Positions 20,574 to 29,622 are shown, counted from the stretch's first letter. The stretch: DNA of 64,000 nt from Phytopseudomonas dryadis (GCF_004327355.1 NZ_QJUM01000003.1:1-64000); one strand, 5' to 3'. Numbers and translations are program-made. The notes: generated from the sequence alone by a model not told the origin.

Positions 20574-21167
20574 CTACTCCAACGATAAGCGCTGCAGCGC
20601 CAGGCAATCGGCGGCGACATGGTCGGCCAGCTCGGGCCAGGGGTTGTCCGGCAGGTTGACCAGCACGGTGGTGGCGCCGGCGGCACGACCGCAGGCCAGG
20701 TCGTAGAGGTGGTCGCCGACCATGACCATCTCGGCCGGCGCCACCTGCCAGCGCTCGGCCAGGTGCAACAGGCCCCCCGGGTCGGGTTTGGGCGGCGCTT
20801 CGTCACGACCGAGGATATCGCCGACCCGGAAACAGTCGTCCAGGCCGATGGCCTGCAGGGTCAGCAAGGCCAGCTCATGGGCGTTGCGCGTCAGAATTCC
20901 CAGGCGCACACCCCGCGCATGCAGGCTACGCACCAGTGCCACCGCGCCCACGGCCGGCCGGGCGTTGACCGCCAGCTCGCGCTCGTGCTCGAGCAGCCAG
21001 GCGTGCTTGGCGCGCGCCAGCGCCGGTGGCAAGGCGGCGAGATGACCGAGAATGTCGTCCTCGGGAGGAATGCCCAGTTCCAGGCGGATGGCGGCGAAGT
21101 CGTGCACGGCGACGGTAAGCGTGCCATCCATGTCGAAGACCCAATGGGTGTAACGCTGCAGGCTCAT
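20574..21167 (-). CDS. HAD-superfamily phosphatase (phosphoglycolate-phosphatase-like)
   Basis: This 197-residue HAD hydrolase has motif I DMDGTLT near residue 12-18 (nucleophile and acid/base Asp), motif II T in LGILTRNAH, motif III Lys in PPKPDPGGLLHL, and motif IV GDHLYDL. A small helical cap follows motif I. It resembles Gph/YrfG-like enzymes acting on small phosphate esters; the substrate is not assignable. The next minus-strand gene upstream is tesB, after a 60-bp gap. Confidence 0.88.
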   Translation of the reverse strand: MSLQRYTHWVFDMDGTLTVAVHDFAAIRLELGIPPEDDILGHLAALPPALARAKHAWLLEHERELAVNARPAVGAVALVRSLHARGVRLGILTRNAHELALLTLQAIGLDDCFRVGDILGRDEAPPKPDPGGLLHLAERWQVAPAEMVMVGDHLYDLACGRAAGATTVLVNLPDNPWPELADHVAADCLALQRLSLE

Positions 21168-21228
21168 CGCCCCTCCACAACGGCAATATCGGCAGCGCAG
21201 GATAACCCGCTGCGCTCGCTACAGGCGC

Positions 21229-22098
21229 TCAGCGCCAATCCTCACGCACCCGGGTCAGGCCCTCTTGCGCCACCGAGGCCACCAGTTGCCCCTGGCGGTT
21301 GAACACGCTGCCGCGGGAGAAACCCCGGGCATTACCCGCCCACGGACTGTCCATGGCATAGAGCAACCAGTCGTCCATGCGCAGATCGCCGTGGAACCAG
21401 ATCGAGTGGTCGAGGCTGGCCACCTGCATGAACGTCTGCCACACCGAGACGCCATGGGGCAGCATCGAGGTGGTCAGCAGGTTGAAGTCCGAAGCGTAAC
21501 CGAGGATGCACTTGTGGATCGCCGGGATGTCCGGCAGCTCGCCGTCGGCCCGAAACCAGACGTACTTGACCGGCTCGCTACGTTGCGGCGCGAAGGGGTT
21601 ATCGACAGTCACCGGACGGATGTCGATGGGCTTGTCGATCAACACGCGCTCACGCACCCGCGTGGGCAACGAATCGGCGACCAGGCTGGCCAGCTCGGTT
21701 TCCGAACGCAAGCCCTCGGGGCCGGGCACGTCCGGCATCTGCAACTGATGATGGAAACCCTCTTCGACGGCCTGGAACGAGGCGCTGCAGGTGAAGATCG
21801 CTCTGCCCTTCTGCACCGCCGTGACGCGGCGGGTGCTGAAGCTGCCGCCATCACGCACGCGATCGACCTGGTAGACCACCGGCAGCGTGGCGTCGCCGGG
21901 CCGCAGGAAGTATCCGTGCAGCGAATGCACGTGGCGATCCGCTTCCACCGTCTGGGTGGCGGCGGACACGCACTGCCCCAGCACCTGCCCGCCGAAGAGT
22001 TGGCGAAAGCCGAGATCCTGGCTGACGCCGCGGAACAGGTTCTCCTCAATGGCCTCGAGACTCAGCAGCGCCACCAACTCTTGCAGGACTTGACTCAT
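21229..22098 (-). CDS. tesB: Acyl-CoA thioesterase II
   Basis: TesB hydrolyses medium- to long-chain acyl-CoA and 3-hydroxyacyl-CoA to free acids. The 289-residue protein is a double hot-dog: the N-terminal half has FGGQVLGQCVSAATQTV and the HGYFLRPGD motif. The C-terminal half carries the Asp in ASLDHSIWFHGDLRMDDWLLY and the Gln in SVAQEGLTR, as in E. coli TesB. Length and order match. Confidence 0.95.
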   Translation of the reverse strand: MSQVLQELVALLSLEAIEENLFRGVSQDLGFRQLFGGQVLGQCVSAATQTVEADRHVHSLHGYFLRPGDATLPVVYQVDRVRDGGSFSTRRVTAVQKGRAIFTCSASFQAVEEGFHHQLQMPDVPGPEGLRSETELASLVADSLPTRVRERVLIDKPIDIRPVTVDNPFAPQRSEPVKYVWFRADGELPDIPAIHKCILGYASDFNLLTTSMLPHGVSVWQTFMQVASLDHSIWFHGDLRMDDWLLYAMDSPWAGNARGFSRGSVFNRQGQLVASVAQEGLTRVREDWR

Positions 22099-22306
22099 AG
22101 CGGTTCTCCACGGCCCTATCAGGGCAATACTGCGACACGCGCGGGGTGCGCGAAGGGTGAATGGTAATGCCTTTGCCGCCGGTCAGGAATCTTGGCATGG
22201 CGACGGAGACGACAGGCGCTCAGGTACAGGCGCGGCGTCTGCAGCTCGATCACATCCATTTCGCTTCTCGTGCATACTGCCCAGGGTCCACCAACGCCGC
22301 CATTGT

Positions 22307-23227
22307 ATGCCCCTGCCGCTGATCTACCACGACGACTACAGCCCGCCCTTCCCCGAAGGGCATCGCTTCCCGATGGAGAAATTCCGTCTGCTGCGCGACC
22401 ATCTGGTGGACAGCGGGCTGACTCGGGATGCCGACCTGCTGCGCCCGGACATCTGCCCCGCGAACATCCTCGCCCTCTGCCATTGCCCCGCCTATATCGA
22501 ACGTTACCTGAGCGGCGAGCTGAGCCACGAGGATCAGCGCCGCCTGGGCCTGCCGTGGAGCCCGGAGCTGGCTCGACGCACCGTGCGAGCAGTCGGCGGC
22601 TCGCTGCTGGCCACCGAGCAGGCCCTGCACCACGGCCTGGCCTGTCACCTGGCGGGCGGCACCCACCACGCTCACTACGATTACCCGGCGGGTTTCTGCA
22701 TCTTCAACGACCTGGCGGTGATCGCCCGCTACCTGCTGGAAAGCGGCAAGGCGCAGCGGGTGCTGATCTTCGATTGCGACGTGCACCAGGGCGATGGCAC
22801 GGCGCGCCTGCTCGCCGATACGCCGGACGCGATCACCGTATCCTTGCATTGCGAGCAGAACTTCCCGGCGCGCAAGGCCGACAGCGACTGGGACATTGCC
22901 CTGCCCCGGGGCATGGGCGACAGCGACTACCTGCGGGTGGTCGACGACAGCCTCAACTACCTGTTGCCGCTGTACCAGCCCGACATCGTGCTCTACGACG
23001 CCGGCGTCGACGTGCACCGCGACGACGCCCTCGGCTATCTGCAACTGAGCGACGCTGGCCTGGCGCGGCGCGACGAGGCCGTACTCCATCACTGCCTGGG
23101 CCGCGACATTCCCGTGGTTGGCGTGATTGGCGGTGGCTACGACAAGGATCGCCACGCCCTGGCCCGGCGCCACGGCATTCTCCATCACAGTGCGGCCAGG
23201 GTCTGGCAGCGTCTGGGGCTGGGTTGA
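22307..23227 (+). CDS. Histone-deacetylase-family (class IV-like) amidohydrolase
   Basis: Members of this bacterial HDAC-like group deacetylate small molecules or proteins using Zn. The 306-residue protein begins IYHDDYSPPFPEGHRFPMEKF. It shows the charge-relay His pair in AGGTHHAHYDYPAGFCIFNDLAV, the Zn ligands in DCDVHQGDGTA and the later Asp in YDAGVDVHRDD, then IGGGYDKD. ATG 22307 begins the conserved region; the earlier in-frame start at 22157 covers the divergent promoter. The physiological substrate is unknown. Confidence 0.9.
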   Translation: MPLPLIYHDDYSPPFPEGHRFPMEKFRLLRDHLVDSGLTRDADLLRPDICPANILALCHCPAYIERYLSGELSHEDQRRLGLPWSPELARRTVRAVGGSLLATEQALHHGLACHLAGGTHHAHYDYPAGFCIFNDLAVIARYLLESGKAQRVLIFDCDVHQGDGTARLLADTPDAITVSLHCEQNFPARKADSDWDIALPRGMGDSDYLRVVDDSLNYLLPLYQPDIVLYDAGVDVHRDDALGYLQLSDAGLARRDEAVLHHCLGRDIPVVGVIGGGYDKDRHALARRHGILHHSAARVWQRLGLG

Positions 23228-23294
23228 GATTGCGCCGCAAGCCGGGCGGCCGCTCGGGTAGAATGGCGCTTTTGCCGCACGCCTCGACTCGCTC

Positions 23295-24536
23295 ATGACC
23301 GACACGTCCCGCCCCGCATCCCCTTCGGTCGCCATCATCGGCGGCGGCCCGGCCGGGCTGATGGCCGCCGAAGTGCTGGCCACGGCCGGCATCCGCGTCG
23401 ACCTGTACGACGCCATGCCCTCCGTGGGCCGCAAATTCCTGCTGGCCGGCGTCGGCGGCATGAACATCACCCACTCGGAGGCCAGGGGCGCCTTCCTCGC
23501 GCGCTACGGCGAACGCCGCGAGGAGATCGCCCGCCTGCTCGCCGAGTTCGATGCAGACGCCCTGCGCCGCTGGATTCATGACCTGGGCATCGACACCTTC
23601 GTCGGCACCTCGGGGCGGGTATTTCCCACCGACATGAAAGCCGCGCCGCTGCTGCGCGCCTGGCTCAAGCGCCTGCGCGAACTGGGCGTGCAGTTGCACA
23701 CCCGGCACCGCTGGCCGGGCTGGAATGCCGACGGCGGCCTGCGTATGGAGACCGCAGAGGGCGAGCGCCCGATCCACGCCGATGCCGTGTTGCTGGCCCT
23801 GGGCGGCGGCAGTTGGCCGCGGCTCGGTTCCGACGGCAGTTGGGTCGCGCACCTGCAACAGGCCGGCGTGCCCATCGCCCCGCTGCAGCCCAGCAACTGC
23901 GGTTTCGATGTGGCCGCCTGGAGCCCGCTGTTGCGCGACAAGTTCGCCGGCGCGCCGCTGAAGAACGTCGCCCTGGGCCTGACAGGGGAAGCGCAGCGCC
24001 AGGGTGAGTTCGTGCTCACCGCCACGGGCATCGAAGGCAGCCTGGTGTACGCCCTGTCCGCCGGGATTCGCCAGCGCATCAGCCGCGACGGCAGCTGCAC
24101 GGTGTGTCTCGACCTGCTGCCACAACGTAGCGAAGAAGCCTTGGGCAAGGCCCTGAGCAAACCGCGCGGCTCGCACTCCATGGCCAAGCACCTGCATCGT
24201 CAGGCCGGGCTCGACGGGGTCAAGGCCGCTTTGCTGCGCGAACTGGCGCCCGCCGAGCACTTCGCCGATCCCCTGCGCCTGGCCGCCGCGATCAAGGCCC
24301 TGCCCATCGAACTGCACCAGCCGCGTCCGCTGGCGGAAGCGATCAGCAGTGCCGGCGGGGTGCCGTTCGAAGCCCTCGACAAGGGGCTGATGCTGACCGC
24401 CCTGCCCGGCACCTTCTGCGCCGGCGAAATGCTCGACTGGGAAGCGCCCACCGGCGGCTACCTGCTCACCGCCTGCTTCGCCAGCGGCCGCGCCGCCGGG
24501 CTGGGCATCGCGCACTGGCTGCAACGTGGCGCATGA
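23295..24536 (+). CDS. HI0933/YhiN-like FAD-dependent flavoprotein (TIGR03862-type)
   Basis: The 413-residue protein has a dinucleotide-binding motif at residues 13-20 (IIGGGPAGLMAAEVL) and the family signature GRKFLLAGVGGMNITHSE. A second conserved GE(M)LDWEAPTGGYLL motif sits near the C terminus where FAD is contacted. Members are putative oxidoreductases (BaiN/YhiN group) with unclear substrates. It follows the HDAC-like gene by 67 bp in the same direction. Confidence 0.9.
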   Translation: MTDTSRPASPSVAIIGGGPAGLMAAEVLATAGIRVDLYDAMPSVGRKFLLAGVGGMNITHSEARGAFLARYGERREEIARLLAEFDADALRRWIHDLGIDTFVGTSGRVFPTDMKAAPLLRAWLKRLRELGVQLHTRHRWPGWNADGGLRMETAEGERPIHADAVLLALGGGSWPRLGSDGSWVAHLQQAGVPIAPLQPSNCGFDVAAWSPLLRDKFAGAPLKNVALGLTGEAQRQGEFVLTATGIEGSLVYALSAGIRQRISRDGSCTVCLDLLPQRSEEALGKALSKPRGSHSMAKHLHRQAGLDGVKAALLRELAPAEHFADPLRLAAAIKALPIELHQPRPLAEAISSAGGVPFEALDKGLMLTALPGTFCAGEMLDWEAPTGGYLLTACFASGRAAGLGIAHWLQRGA

Positions 24537-24546
24537 CCAGCACCAC

Positions 24547-24572
24547 GGTGGACGGATGAAGCGCCGTCCACC
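24547..24572. repeat. Short palindromic intergenic repeat
   Basis: Perfect 9-bp arms GGTGGACGG and CCGTCCACC flank ATGAAGCG, just past the flavoprotein stop. This resembles the dispersed GGTGGA..TCCACC palindromes common in Pseudomonas intergenic DNA; it could act as a weak terminator. Confidence 0.6.
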
Positions 24573-24648
24573 CTACGCAACCGCTCCGCCCATTGGCATC
24601 GTCCTGCCTCGGCGTGCAAGAGTCGCTTCGGCATCAGAGGCTTAACCT

Positions 24649-24739
24649 GTGGGAGCCCCGACCTCGGGGCGATACGATAGTGGCCATCCAGCACAATCTG
24701 CGCTGTGATCGGCAATCGCCGCGAGGTCGCGGCTCCTAC
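24649..24739. repeat. REP doublet (REPIN-like) between the flavoprotein and helicase genes
   Basis: Two REP-like units lie in inverted orientation 41 bp apart. Unit 1 (24649-24673) reads GTGGGAGCCCCGACCTCGGG and ends GCGAT. Unit 2 (24715-24739) reads on the other strand GTAGGAGCCGCGACCTCGCG and ends GCGAT. The G(T)NGGAGC head and paired layout match Pseudomonas REPINs mobilised by REP-associated tyrosine transposases. No such transposase is in this window. Confidence 0.8.
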
Positions 24740-24813
24740 GAAAGTAGCCCGTGCGTAGCTTGGACGGGCATCCGCTTGAGCGCCACTGATCCAACCTGAG
24801 ACTCCGCACAGCA

Positions 24814-26145
24814 CTATCCCTTGCGCCCGCCCTTGGGCTTGCCGCCGAAGCTCGGCACCTTGCGCACCGCCTTGATCGGTGGCGCGGCCGGCTCGTCGCT
24901 TTCCAGCCAGCGCCCCAGGCCGCCGGCCTTGCCGCCGACCACCTTGGGCTTTTTCGGTTTCTTCGGCTTTTTCACCACCAGGCCGCCGGCGACCGTCTGC
25001 GGCACGCGGTGGTCGGGGATGAAATCCGCCTCGTCGACGCGCTGCAGGATCTGCTGGATCAGCGCCTCGATGGCCGACAGCAGTTGCACCTCGTCGGCAC
25101 AGACCAGCGACACCGCCTGGCCGCTGGCGCCCGCGCGGCCGGTACGGCCGATGCGGTGCACGTAATCCTCGGCGACGATCGGCAGGTCGAAGTTGACCAC
25201 CAGTGGCAGGTCGTCGATATCCAGGCCACGGGCGGCCACGTCGGTAGCGACCAGCACGTCCACCTCGCCGGCCTTGAAGCGCTGCAACGCACGCAGCCGC
25301 GTCGGTTGCGGCTTGTCGCCGTGGATCGAGTCGGCCCTGATGCCATGGCGCAGCAGTTCGCCCTCCAGCTCATCGACGCCCTTGCGGGTCTTGACGAACA
25401 CCAGCACCTGGCGCCAGCCCTTGCTGCGGTAGAGGTGCAGGAACAGCTCGGCCTTGCGTTTCTTGTCCACCGGTATCAGCCACTGCTTGACCGACTTGGC
25501 GGCCGCGTTGCGCGGGCTGACCTCGATGCTCAGCGGATCGCGCAGCATTTCACCGGCCAGGGTGCGAATGGCCTCGGAGAAGGTCGCGGAAAACAGCAGG
25601 GTCTGACGCTTCTTCGGCAAGGCGGCGAACAGCTCGTCCAGTTCGCGGGCGAAGCCCAGGTCGAGCATGCGATCGGCCTCGTCGAGCACCAGCACCTGCA
25701 ACTGGGAGAACTTCACCGCGTTCTGCCGGTACAGGTCGAGCAATCGACCGGGTGTAGCGACCAATACGTCGAGCCCTTTGCGCAGCTTCATCATCTGCGG
25801 GTTGATGCTGACGCCGCCATACACCGCATAGCTGCGCAGCGGCAGGAACTGCGAGTAGGTCTGCACGCTCTGCTGCACCTGCTCGGCCAGCTCGCGGGTC
25901 GGCACCAGCACCAGCGCACGCACCGAATTACTGGCCACGCCCGGCCCTTCCAGCATCAGGCGCTGCAGGATCGGCAAGGTGAAGGCCGCGGTCTTGCCGG
26001 TGCCGGTCTGCGCCGCGGCCATCAGGTCGCGGCCCTTGAGGATCGGCGCGATGGCCTGGGCCTGCACGGGGGTCGGGGTCTGGTAATCGAGGCCATCGAG
26101 GCAACGCAGCAGCGGTTCGATCAGGCCGAGAGAGGCAAAGGTCAT
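24814..26145 (-). CDS. DEAD-box ATP-dependent RNA helicase (RhlE-like)
   Basis: The 443-residue helicase has all core motifs: Q motif TPTPVQAQAI, Walker A AQTGTGKT, PTRELAEQ, TPGRLLDL, DEAD in LVLDEADRMLDLGF, SAT in FSATF, and HRIGRTGRAG. The C-terminal tail is basic with KKPKKPKKPK and Gly/Lys-rich ends, typical of RNA-contacting tails in the RhlE group. It should unwind structured RNA in ribosome assembly or mRNA decay. The ATG at 26145 is used; an upstream in-frame start adds 11 unconserved residues. Confidence 0.93.
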   Translation of the reverse strand: MTFASLGLIEPLLRCLDGLDYQTPTPVQAQAIAPILKGRDLMAAAQTGTGKTAAFTLPILQRLMLEGPGVASNSVRALVLVPTRELAEQVQQSVQTYSQFLPLRSYAVYGGVSINPQMMKLRKGLDVLVATPGRLLDLYRQNAVKFSQLQVLVLDEADRMLDLGFARELDELFAALPKKRQTLLFSATFSEAIRTLAGEMLRDPLSIEVSPRNAAAKSVKQWLIPVDKKRKAELFLHLYRSKGWRQVLVFVKTRKGVDELEGELLRHGIRADSIHGDKPQPTRLRALQRFKAGEVDVLVATDVAARGLDIDDLPLVVNFDLPIVAEDYVHRIGRTGRAGASGQAVSLVCADEVQLLSAIEALIQQILQRVDEADFIPDHRVPQTVAGGLVVKKPKKPKKPKVVGGKAGGLGRWLESDEPAAPPIKAVRKVPSFGGKPKGGRKG

Positions 26146-26181
26146 GGGTTCAACGCAACGGCAAAGGGAATGCCGCACAGT

Positions 26182-26799
26182 TTATCCCGAGTGACCGCGA
26201 ATACGCTGCAGTGCCTGGGCCACTTTCGCCGCGGGGACCTTCTGCAGGTCGCACAGCAGCGCATGGTCGACCCGCGCGATGCCGTGGCGCTCACGCAGCA
26301 GCGCGGTCATGAAGCAGGTCAGGTTGGCCGCCATCTCCGCATCGGCCAGTGCCCGGTGGGCCTGGCCGGTATCCGGCAGGCGCGCCCAGCGATTGAGGTT
26401 GCCGAGCTTGTGGCTGGGCGCCATGGGCAGCAGGCGTCGCGACAGTAACAGCGAACAGGCGAACGGCTGCACGCGGCGGCGACCGATCAGACCCAGCTCG
26501 GCATCCCAGAACTTCTGGTCGAAGGCGGCATTGTGCGCCAGCAGGGGGATGTCGCCGACGAATTCCGCCACCTCGTGCATCACCTGCGCGGCCGGCGGTG
26601 CGCTGCGCAGCATGGCGTTGCTGATGCCGGTCAGTCGCTCGATGAAGGGTGGCACCCAGGCGCCGCTGTTCATCAGGCTCTGATAGCGTGCGGTGATCTG
26701 CCCCTGCTCGACGATCACCACGCCGATTTCGGTGGCACGCGCCTGTTGGGCCGGCGACATGCCGGTGGTTTCGAAGTCGATGACGGCGATGGGTTTCAC
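26182..26799 (-). CDS. DnaQ-like DEDDh 3'-5' exonuclease
   Basis: The 205-residue protein has Exo I (DFETTGMSP, residues 8-16), Exo II (HNAAFDQKFW) and Exo III-epsilon (HRALADAEMAANL), so the acidic metal ligands and the catalytic His are all present. It is a stand-alone proofreading-type or RNA-processing exonuclease, not the DNA polymerase III epsilon subunit, whose C-terminal clamp motif is absent. It lies nine bases downstream of the NYN gene, suggesting a shared transcript and perhaps a shared nucleic-acid role. Confidence 0.88.
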   Translation of the reverse strand: MKPIAVIDFETTGMSPAQQARATEIGVVIVEQGQITARYQSLMNSGAWVPPFIERLTGISNAMLRSAPPAAQVMHEVAEFVGDIPLLAHNAAFDQKFWDAELGLIGRRRVQPFACSLLLSRRLLPMAPSHKLGNLNRWARLPDTGQAHRALADAEMAANLTCFMTALLRERHGIARVDHALLCDLQKVPAAKVAQALQRIRGHSG

Positions 26800-26808
26800 A
26801 TGATCCTC

Positions 26809-27288
26809 TCAGTGACGCAACAGCAGCTCGCCGTCGATCGGTACATAACGGCTGGCGGCACGCACCAGCGACTGCGCGGTGAGTCCGGGCACGCCGTAGG
26901 CCACGGACTCGACGGCGTGGCTGGCGCGAATCTTCTCCAGCAGCAGATCGAAATCGCCGTCGCCGGAGGCCAGCACCACCTGATCGACACGCGGCGCGGC
27001 ATCCATCACGTCGATGGTGATGCCCACGTCCCAGTCGCCCTTGGCCGAGCCGTCGCTGCGCTGGATAAAGGGCTTGAGCTTCACCGTGAAGCCCAGGTTG
27101 CGCAGGATCTGCTGGAACTGCTGCTGTTTGGCGTCCCCCCGGTCGATGGCGTAGGCATAGGCTTCGACGATCTGGCCCTGCCGCGCGATATCGGCCCACA
27201 GCGCGGCGTAGTCGAAGTGACAGCCATAGGCCTGGCGCACGGTGTAGTAGAGGTTCTGAACATCGGCGAATACGGCGATTTTCTTCAC
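26809..27288 (-). CDS. NYN-domain (LabA/DUF88-like) putative ribonuclease
   Basis: The 159-residue protein is a single PIN-like NYN domain. It opens KKIAVFADVQNLYYT (first metal-binding Asp), then has KGDWDVGITIDVM and LASGDGDFDLLLEKIR, the acidic clusters expected for metal-dependent RNase activity. The nearest families are LabA and DUF88 proteins of unknown biological role. It shares an operon with the exonuclease at 26182. Confidence 0.87.
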   Translation of the reverse strand: MKKIAVFADVQNLYYTVRQAYGCHFDYAALWADIARQGQIVEAYAYAIDRGDAKQQQFQQILRNLGFTVKLKPFIQRSDGSAKGDWDVGITIDVMDAAPRVDQVVLASGDGDFDLLLEKIRASHAVESVAYGVPGLTAQSLVRAASRYVPIDGELLLRH

Positions 27289-27470
27289 CGGGCATCCTCA
27301 CGGCGGCTGACGCGGTTTAAAGTTGGACGCCAGTATGCCAGCCCCGAACGCGATGCGTCGAAATGCCTCGGCGCAGAACCGCCGGTGCTCGCCCTGGAAA
27401 GCGCGTAGCGACTGGCCGGACGCTGGACGCGCGCTTATAGTGGCGGCCTGATTTCCGAGCGTGATCGTCC

Positions 27471-28127
27471 ATGAAAGTCTTCGATGTCCTGCGCGACAGC
27501 TGGTTCTTCTTCCGCCACAACCTGTTCGACATCATCGTCCTGTGCCTGCCCTGGCTGCTGCTCGAGACGCTGGCGCGCCGGCAGTTGCAAGGGCTCGGCG
27601 AGAGCAACGCGGCCGTGCTCTACGACGTGCTCATCAGCCTGCTGTGCTACCCCCTCTACAGCGGCGCGCTGATCCTCTTCCTCGAAGCCCGCAGCAATGC
27701 CGAGCAGCCCGCGAAGCTGGCGCTGCTGAGCGCGAGCCTGCGCCTGTGGCCACGCTTCGTGCTGCTGGCGGGGATCAGCACCCTGGCGATCGTGTTCGGC
27801 GCGGCGCTGTTCATCCTGCCGGGGCTATGGGTCATGGTGCGGCTGATCTTCGCCGACTACCTGCTGGTGCTGCGCGGCCTGTCGCCGTTGCAGGCGATGC
27901 AGCAGAGCCTGCAACTGACCCGCGGCCATTTCTGGCCGATCCTGTCCTGCGTGCTGCTGGTGATGGCACCGATCTCGCTGTTCAGCTTCTGGGCCGGCAG
28001 CGTCGCCGGCGACGGGGTTGCCAGGCTCCTCCTCGACGCCCTGCTCGGCCTCTGCCCGCTGTTCACCACGGTGCTGCTGTTTCGCCTGTACATGCTGCGC
28101 ACCGCGGATGGCATGCGGGATGAATGA
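27471..28127 (+). CDS. YciC-like (UPF0259) integral membrane protein
   Basis: The 218-residue protein has about six hydrophobic segments with a short N-terminal motif VLRDSWFFFRHNL, and the family segment ALSPLQAMQQSLQLTRGHFWPIL in the form LRGLSPLQAMQQSLQ. This matches the UPF0259/YciC group of inner-membrane proteins of unknown function. It stands alone between divergent or convergent neighbours and is the last core gene before the accessory catabolic island. Confidence 0.83.
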   Translation: MKVFDVLRDSWFFFRHNLFDIIVLCLPWLLLETLARRQLQGLGESNAAVLYDVLISLLCYPLYSGALILFLEARSNAEQPAKLALLSASLRLWPRFVLLAGISTLAIVFGAALFILPGLWVMVRLIFADYLLVLRGLSPLQAMQQSLQLTRGHFWPILSCVLLVMAPISLFSFWAGSVAGDGVARLLLDALLGLCPLFTTVLLFRLYMLRTADGMRDE

Positions 28128-28211
28128 TGCTGTTCCCCTCCACCGTTGCACTGCAGCGCGCGCAGTGACGCACTTCAGGCTTGAAAGAGGCGTGGCTCCC
28201 CGGAGCTCGCC

Positions 28212-28517
28212 TCAGAGGAAATAGTCGACCTGATGCCGCGCGATGCGCAGCGCCCCCAGCTCCTCGCGGACACGCAGATGAGCCGGATGGGAGGCATACC
28301 CTTGCAGCGCCTCGACGGAATCGAATTCCGAGTACAGGACGACGTCGCAGGCATAATCCACCTTGCTGAAGTCGACACCGATTTCGAGCAGGCGAAGGCC
28401 GGGGATTTCACCGCGAATCCCCTCAAAGGCGTCCTTCAGCTTCTGAATGTTTCTCGAACGATCTTGTTCGGTATCGCCACTGAGATTCCACATGACGATA
28501 TGTTTGACGGCTTGCAT
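28212..28517 (-). CDS. Dabb-domain (stress-responsive alpha/beta barrel) protein
   Basis: The 101-residue protein is a single Dabb ferredoxin-like domain, recognisable by KHIVMWNL at the start, the LEIGVDFSKVDYACDVVLYSEF segment and ALQGYASHPAHLRVREEL. Dabb proteins dimerise; some act on polyketide-like or phenolic substrates (olivetolic acid cyclase is one), others have no known role. It lies 55 bp downstream of the hydroxyquinol dioxygenase in the same direction, so it may act on an intermediate of that pathway or protect it. That is inference. Confidence 0.85.
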   Translation of the reverse strand: MQAVKHIVMWNLSGDTEQDRSRNIQKLKDAFEGIRGEIPGLRLLEIGVDFSKVDYACDVVLYSEFDSVEALQGYASHPAHLRVREELGALRIARHQVDYFL

Positions 28518-28572
28518 AAACGCTCCAGGAGATGAGCACGGTGCCTTCGACAGCTGCCGGGCCGGATAGGGG

Positions 28573-29439
28573 TCAGAGAGCTGAGCGGTTGAGTACGAAA
28601 TCGAACTCGAGCGTGAAGAAAGGCGTTTCGTGCCGGCTGCCGTCTGGCGCGATGCCGGATTCGTGGCGCACCCAGTTGGCGATCAAGGATGAGCGCACGC
28701 CAAAGACAGCGTCCGAGTCGAGGTACTCGCCACCTTCGCGGAAGACGTGCGTGACGAGGCGCTCGTATCCCGGCGCGCTGATCATGAAATGCAGATGCGC
28801 CGGACGCCACGGATGGCGCTCCAGGGCCTGCAGCATTTTGCCAACGGGGCCGTCGTGCGGGATCGGGTAGCACTCGGGGACGATCGTCCTGAAGTAGTAG
28901 CGGCCCTCGCCGTCGGCCTGGAGCACCGCACGGCCGTGGTAGGCCTCCAGCCCGTCCTTCTGCACGTCGTAGAAGCCGGCGTCGTCGGCTTGCCATACCT
29001 CGATAGCGGCCTGGGGGATCGCCTCGCCATCGATGTTGCGAATGCATCCGCTGACGAACCAGGGGGTTCCCGGCAAGTCGCTGGCGATGTCCGCCCCGAG
29101 CTCGAAATGCGGGGCATCCTGGACATGGAACGGGCCGAAAACCGTCGCCTCGGTACAGCCCACGGGCTTCTTGTGGTTCTGGGCGATGACCAGCGTCGAC
29201 AGGCCCAGGGTGTCGGAAAGCAGGATGAACTCCTGGCGCGTCGGCGAGCAGATCTGACCGACCGCCGTCAGGAACGCCACCCCCTTCTCCCACTCGGCTT
29301 CGGTCAGCTTGGTCTCGCGGGCGAACGCGTGCAGGTGCTGTACGAGCGAGGTCATGATTTCATGCAGCCGGCGATCTTCGGTGCCGGCGTTGCGGGTCAG
29401 GACGGCCTGGGTGATGGTCTGTTCATCGAGGTTTCTCAT
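28573..29439 (-). CDS. Hydroxyquinol 1,2-dioxygenase (intradiol, Fe(III))
   Basis: The enzyme cleaves hydroxyquinol (1,2,4-trihydroxybenzene) between adjacent hydroxyls to maleylacetate. The 288-residue protein has the helical intradiol N-terminal domain (residues about 20-95) and a catalytic domain. The four Fe ligands are placed as Tyr in EVWQADDAGFYDVQ, Tyr in PECYPIPHDGPVGKML, and the two His in RPAHLHFMIS. The VWQ-DD-GFYDVQ and YPIPHDGPVG signatures favour hydroxyquinol over catechol enzymes. ATG 29439 starts the conserved sequence. It is divergent from a LysR gene and forms an operon with the Dabb gene. Confidence 0.9.
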   Translation of the reverse strand: MRNLDEQTITQAVLTRNAGTEDRRLHEIMTSLVQHLHAFARETKLTEAEWEKGVAFLTAVGQICSPTRQEFILLSDTLGLSTLVIAQNHKKPVGCTEATVFGPFHVQDAPHFELGADIASDLPGTPWFVSGCIRNIDGEAIPQAAIEVWQADDAGFYDVQKDGLEAYHGRAVLQADGEGRYYFRTIVPECYPIPHDGPVGKMLQALERHPWRPAHLHFMISAPGYERLVTHVFREGGEYLDSDAVFGVRSSLIANWVRHESGIAPDGSRHETPFFTLEFDFVLNRSAL

Positions 29440-29608
29440 GGGAGGGCCTTTGGATCGAGTTGTTATTGTGATCGGTGCGGCGCACTGAAAGGCCATCAGC
29501 CATGGATGGCAGCCAATGACCGAGTCGCAACACCAGGCTGTTCAGGAATCTGTGGTGTACGCTAAAGTGCCGATGCATGGAATAAAACACTAAAAATGAA
29601 AATCTTTC

Positions 29609-29622
29609 TTTCATTTATGAAA
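29609..29622. promoter_or_regulatory. Putative LysR-family operator, site 1
   Basis: The dyad TTTCA-TTTA-TGAAA lies 30 bp before the LysR gene at 29653 and 169 bp before the dioxygenase gene. A stronger version of the same dyad occurs at 43752-43771, next to the paralogous LysR gene. The N4-spaced T..A dyad is a plausible LysR recognition site. Confidence 0.5.
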
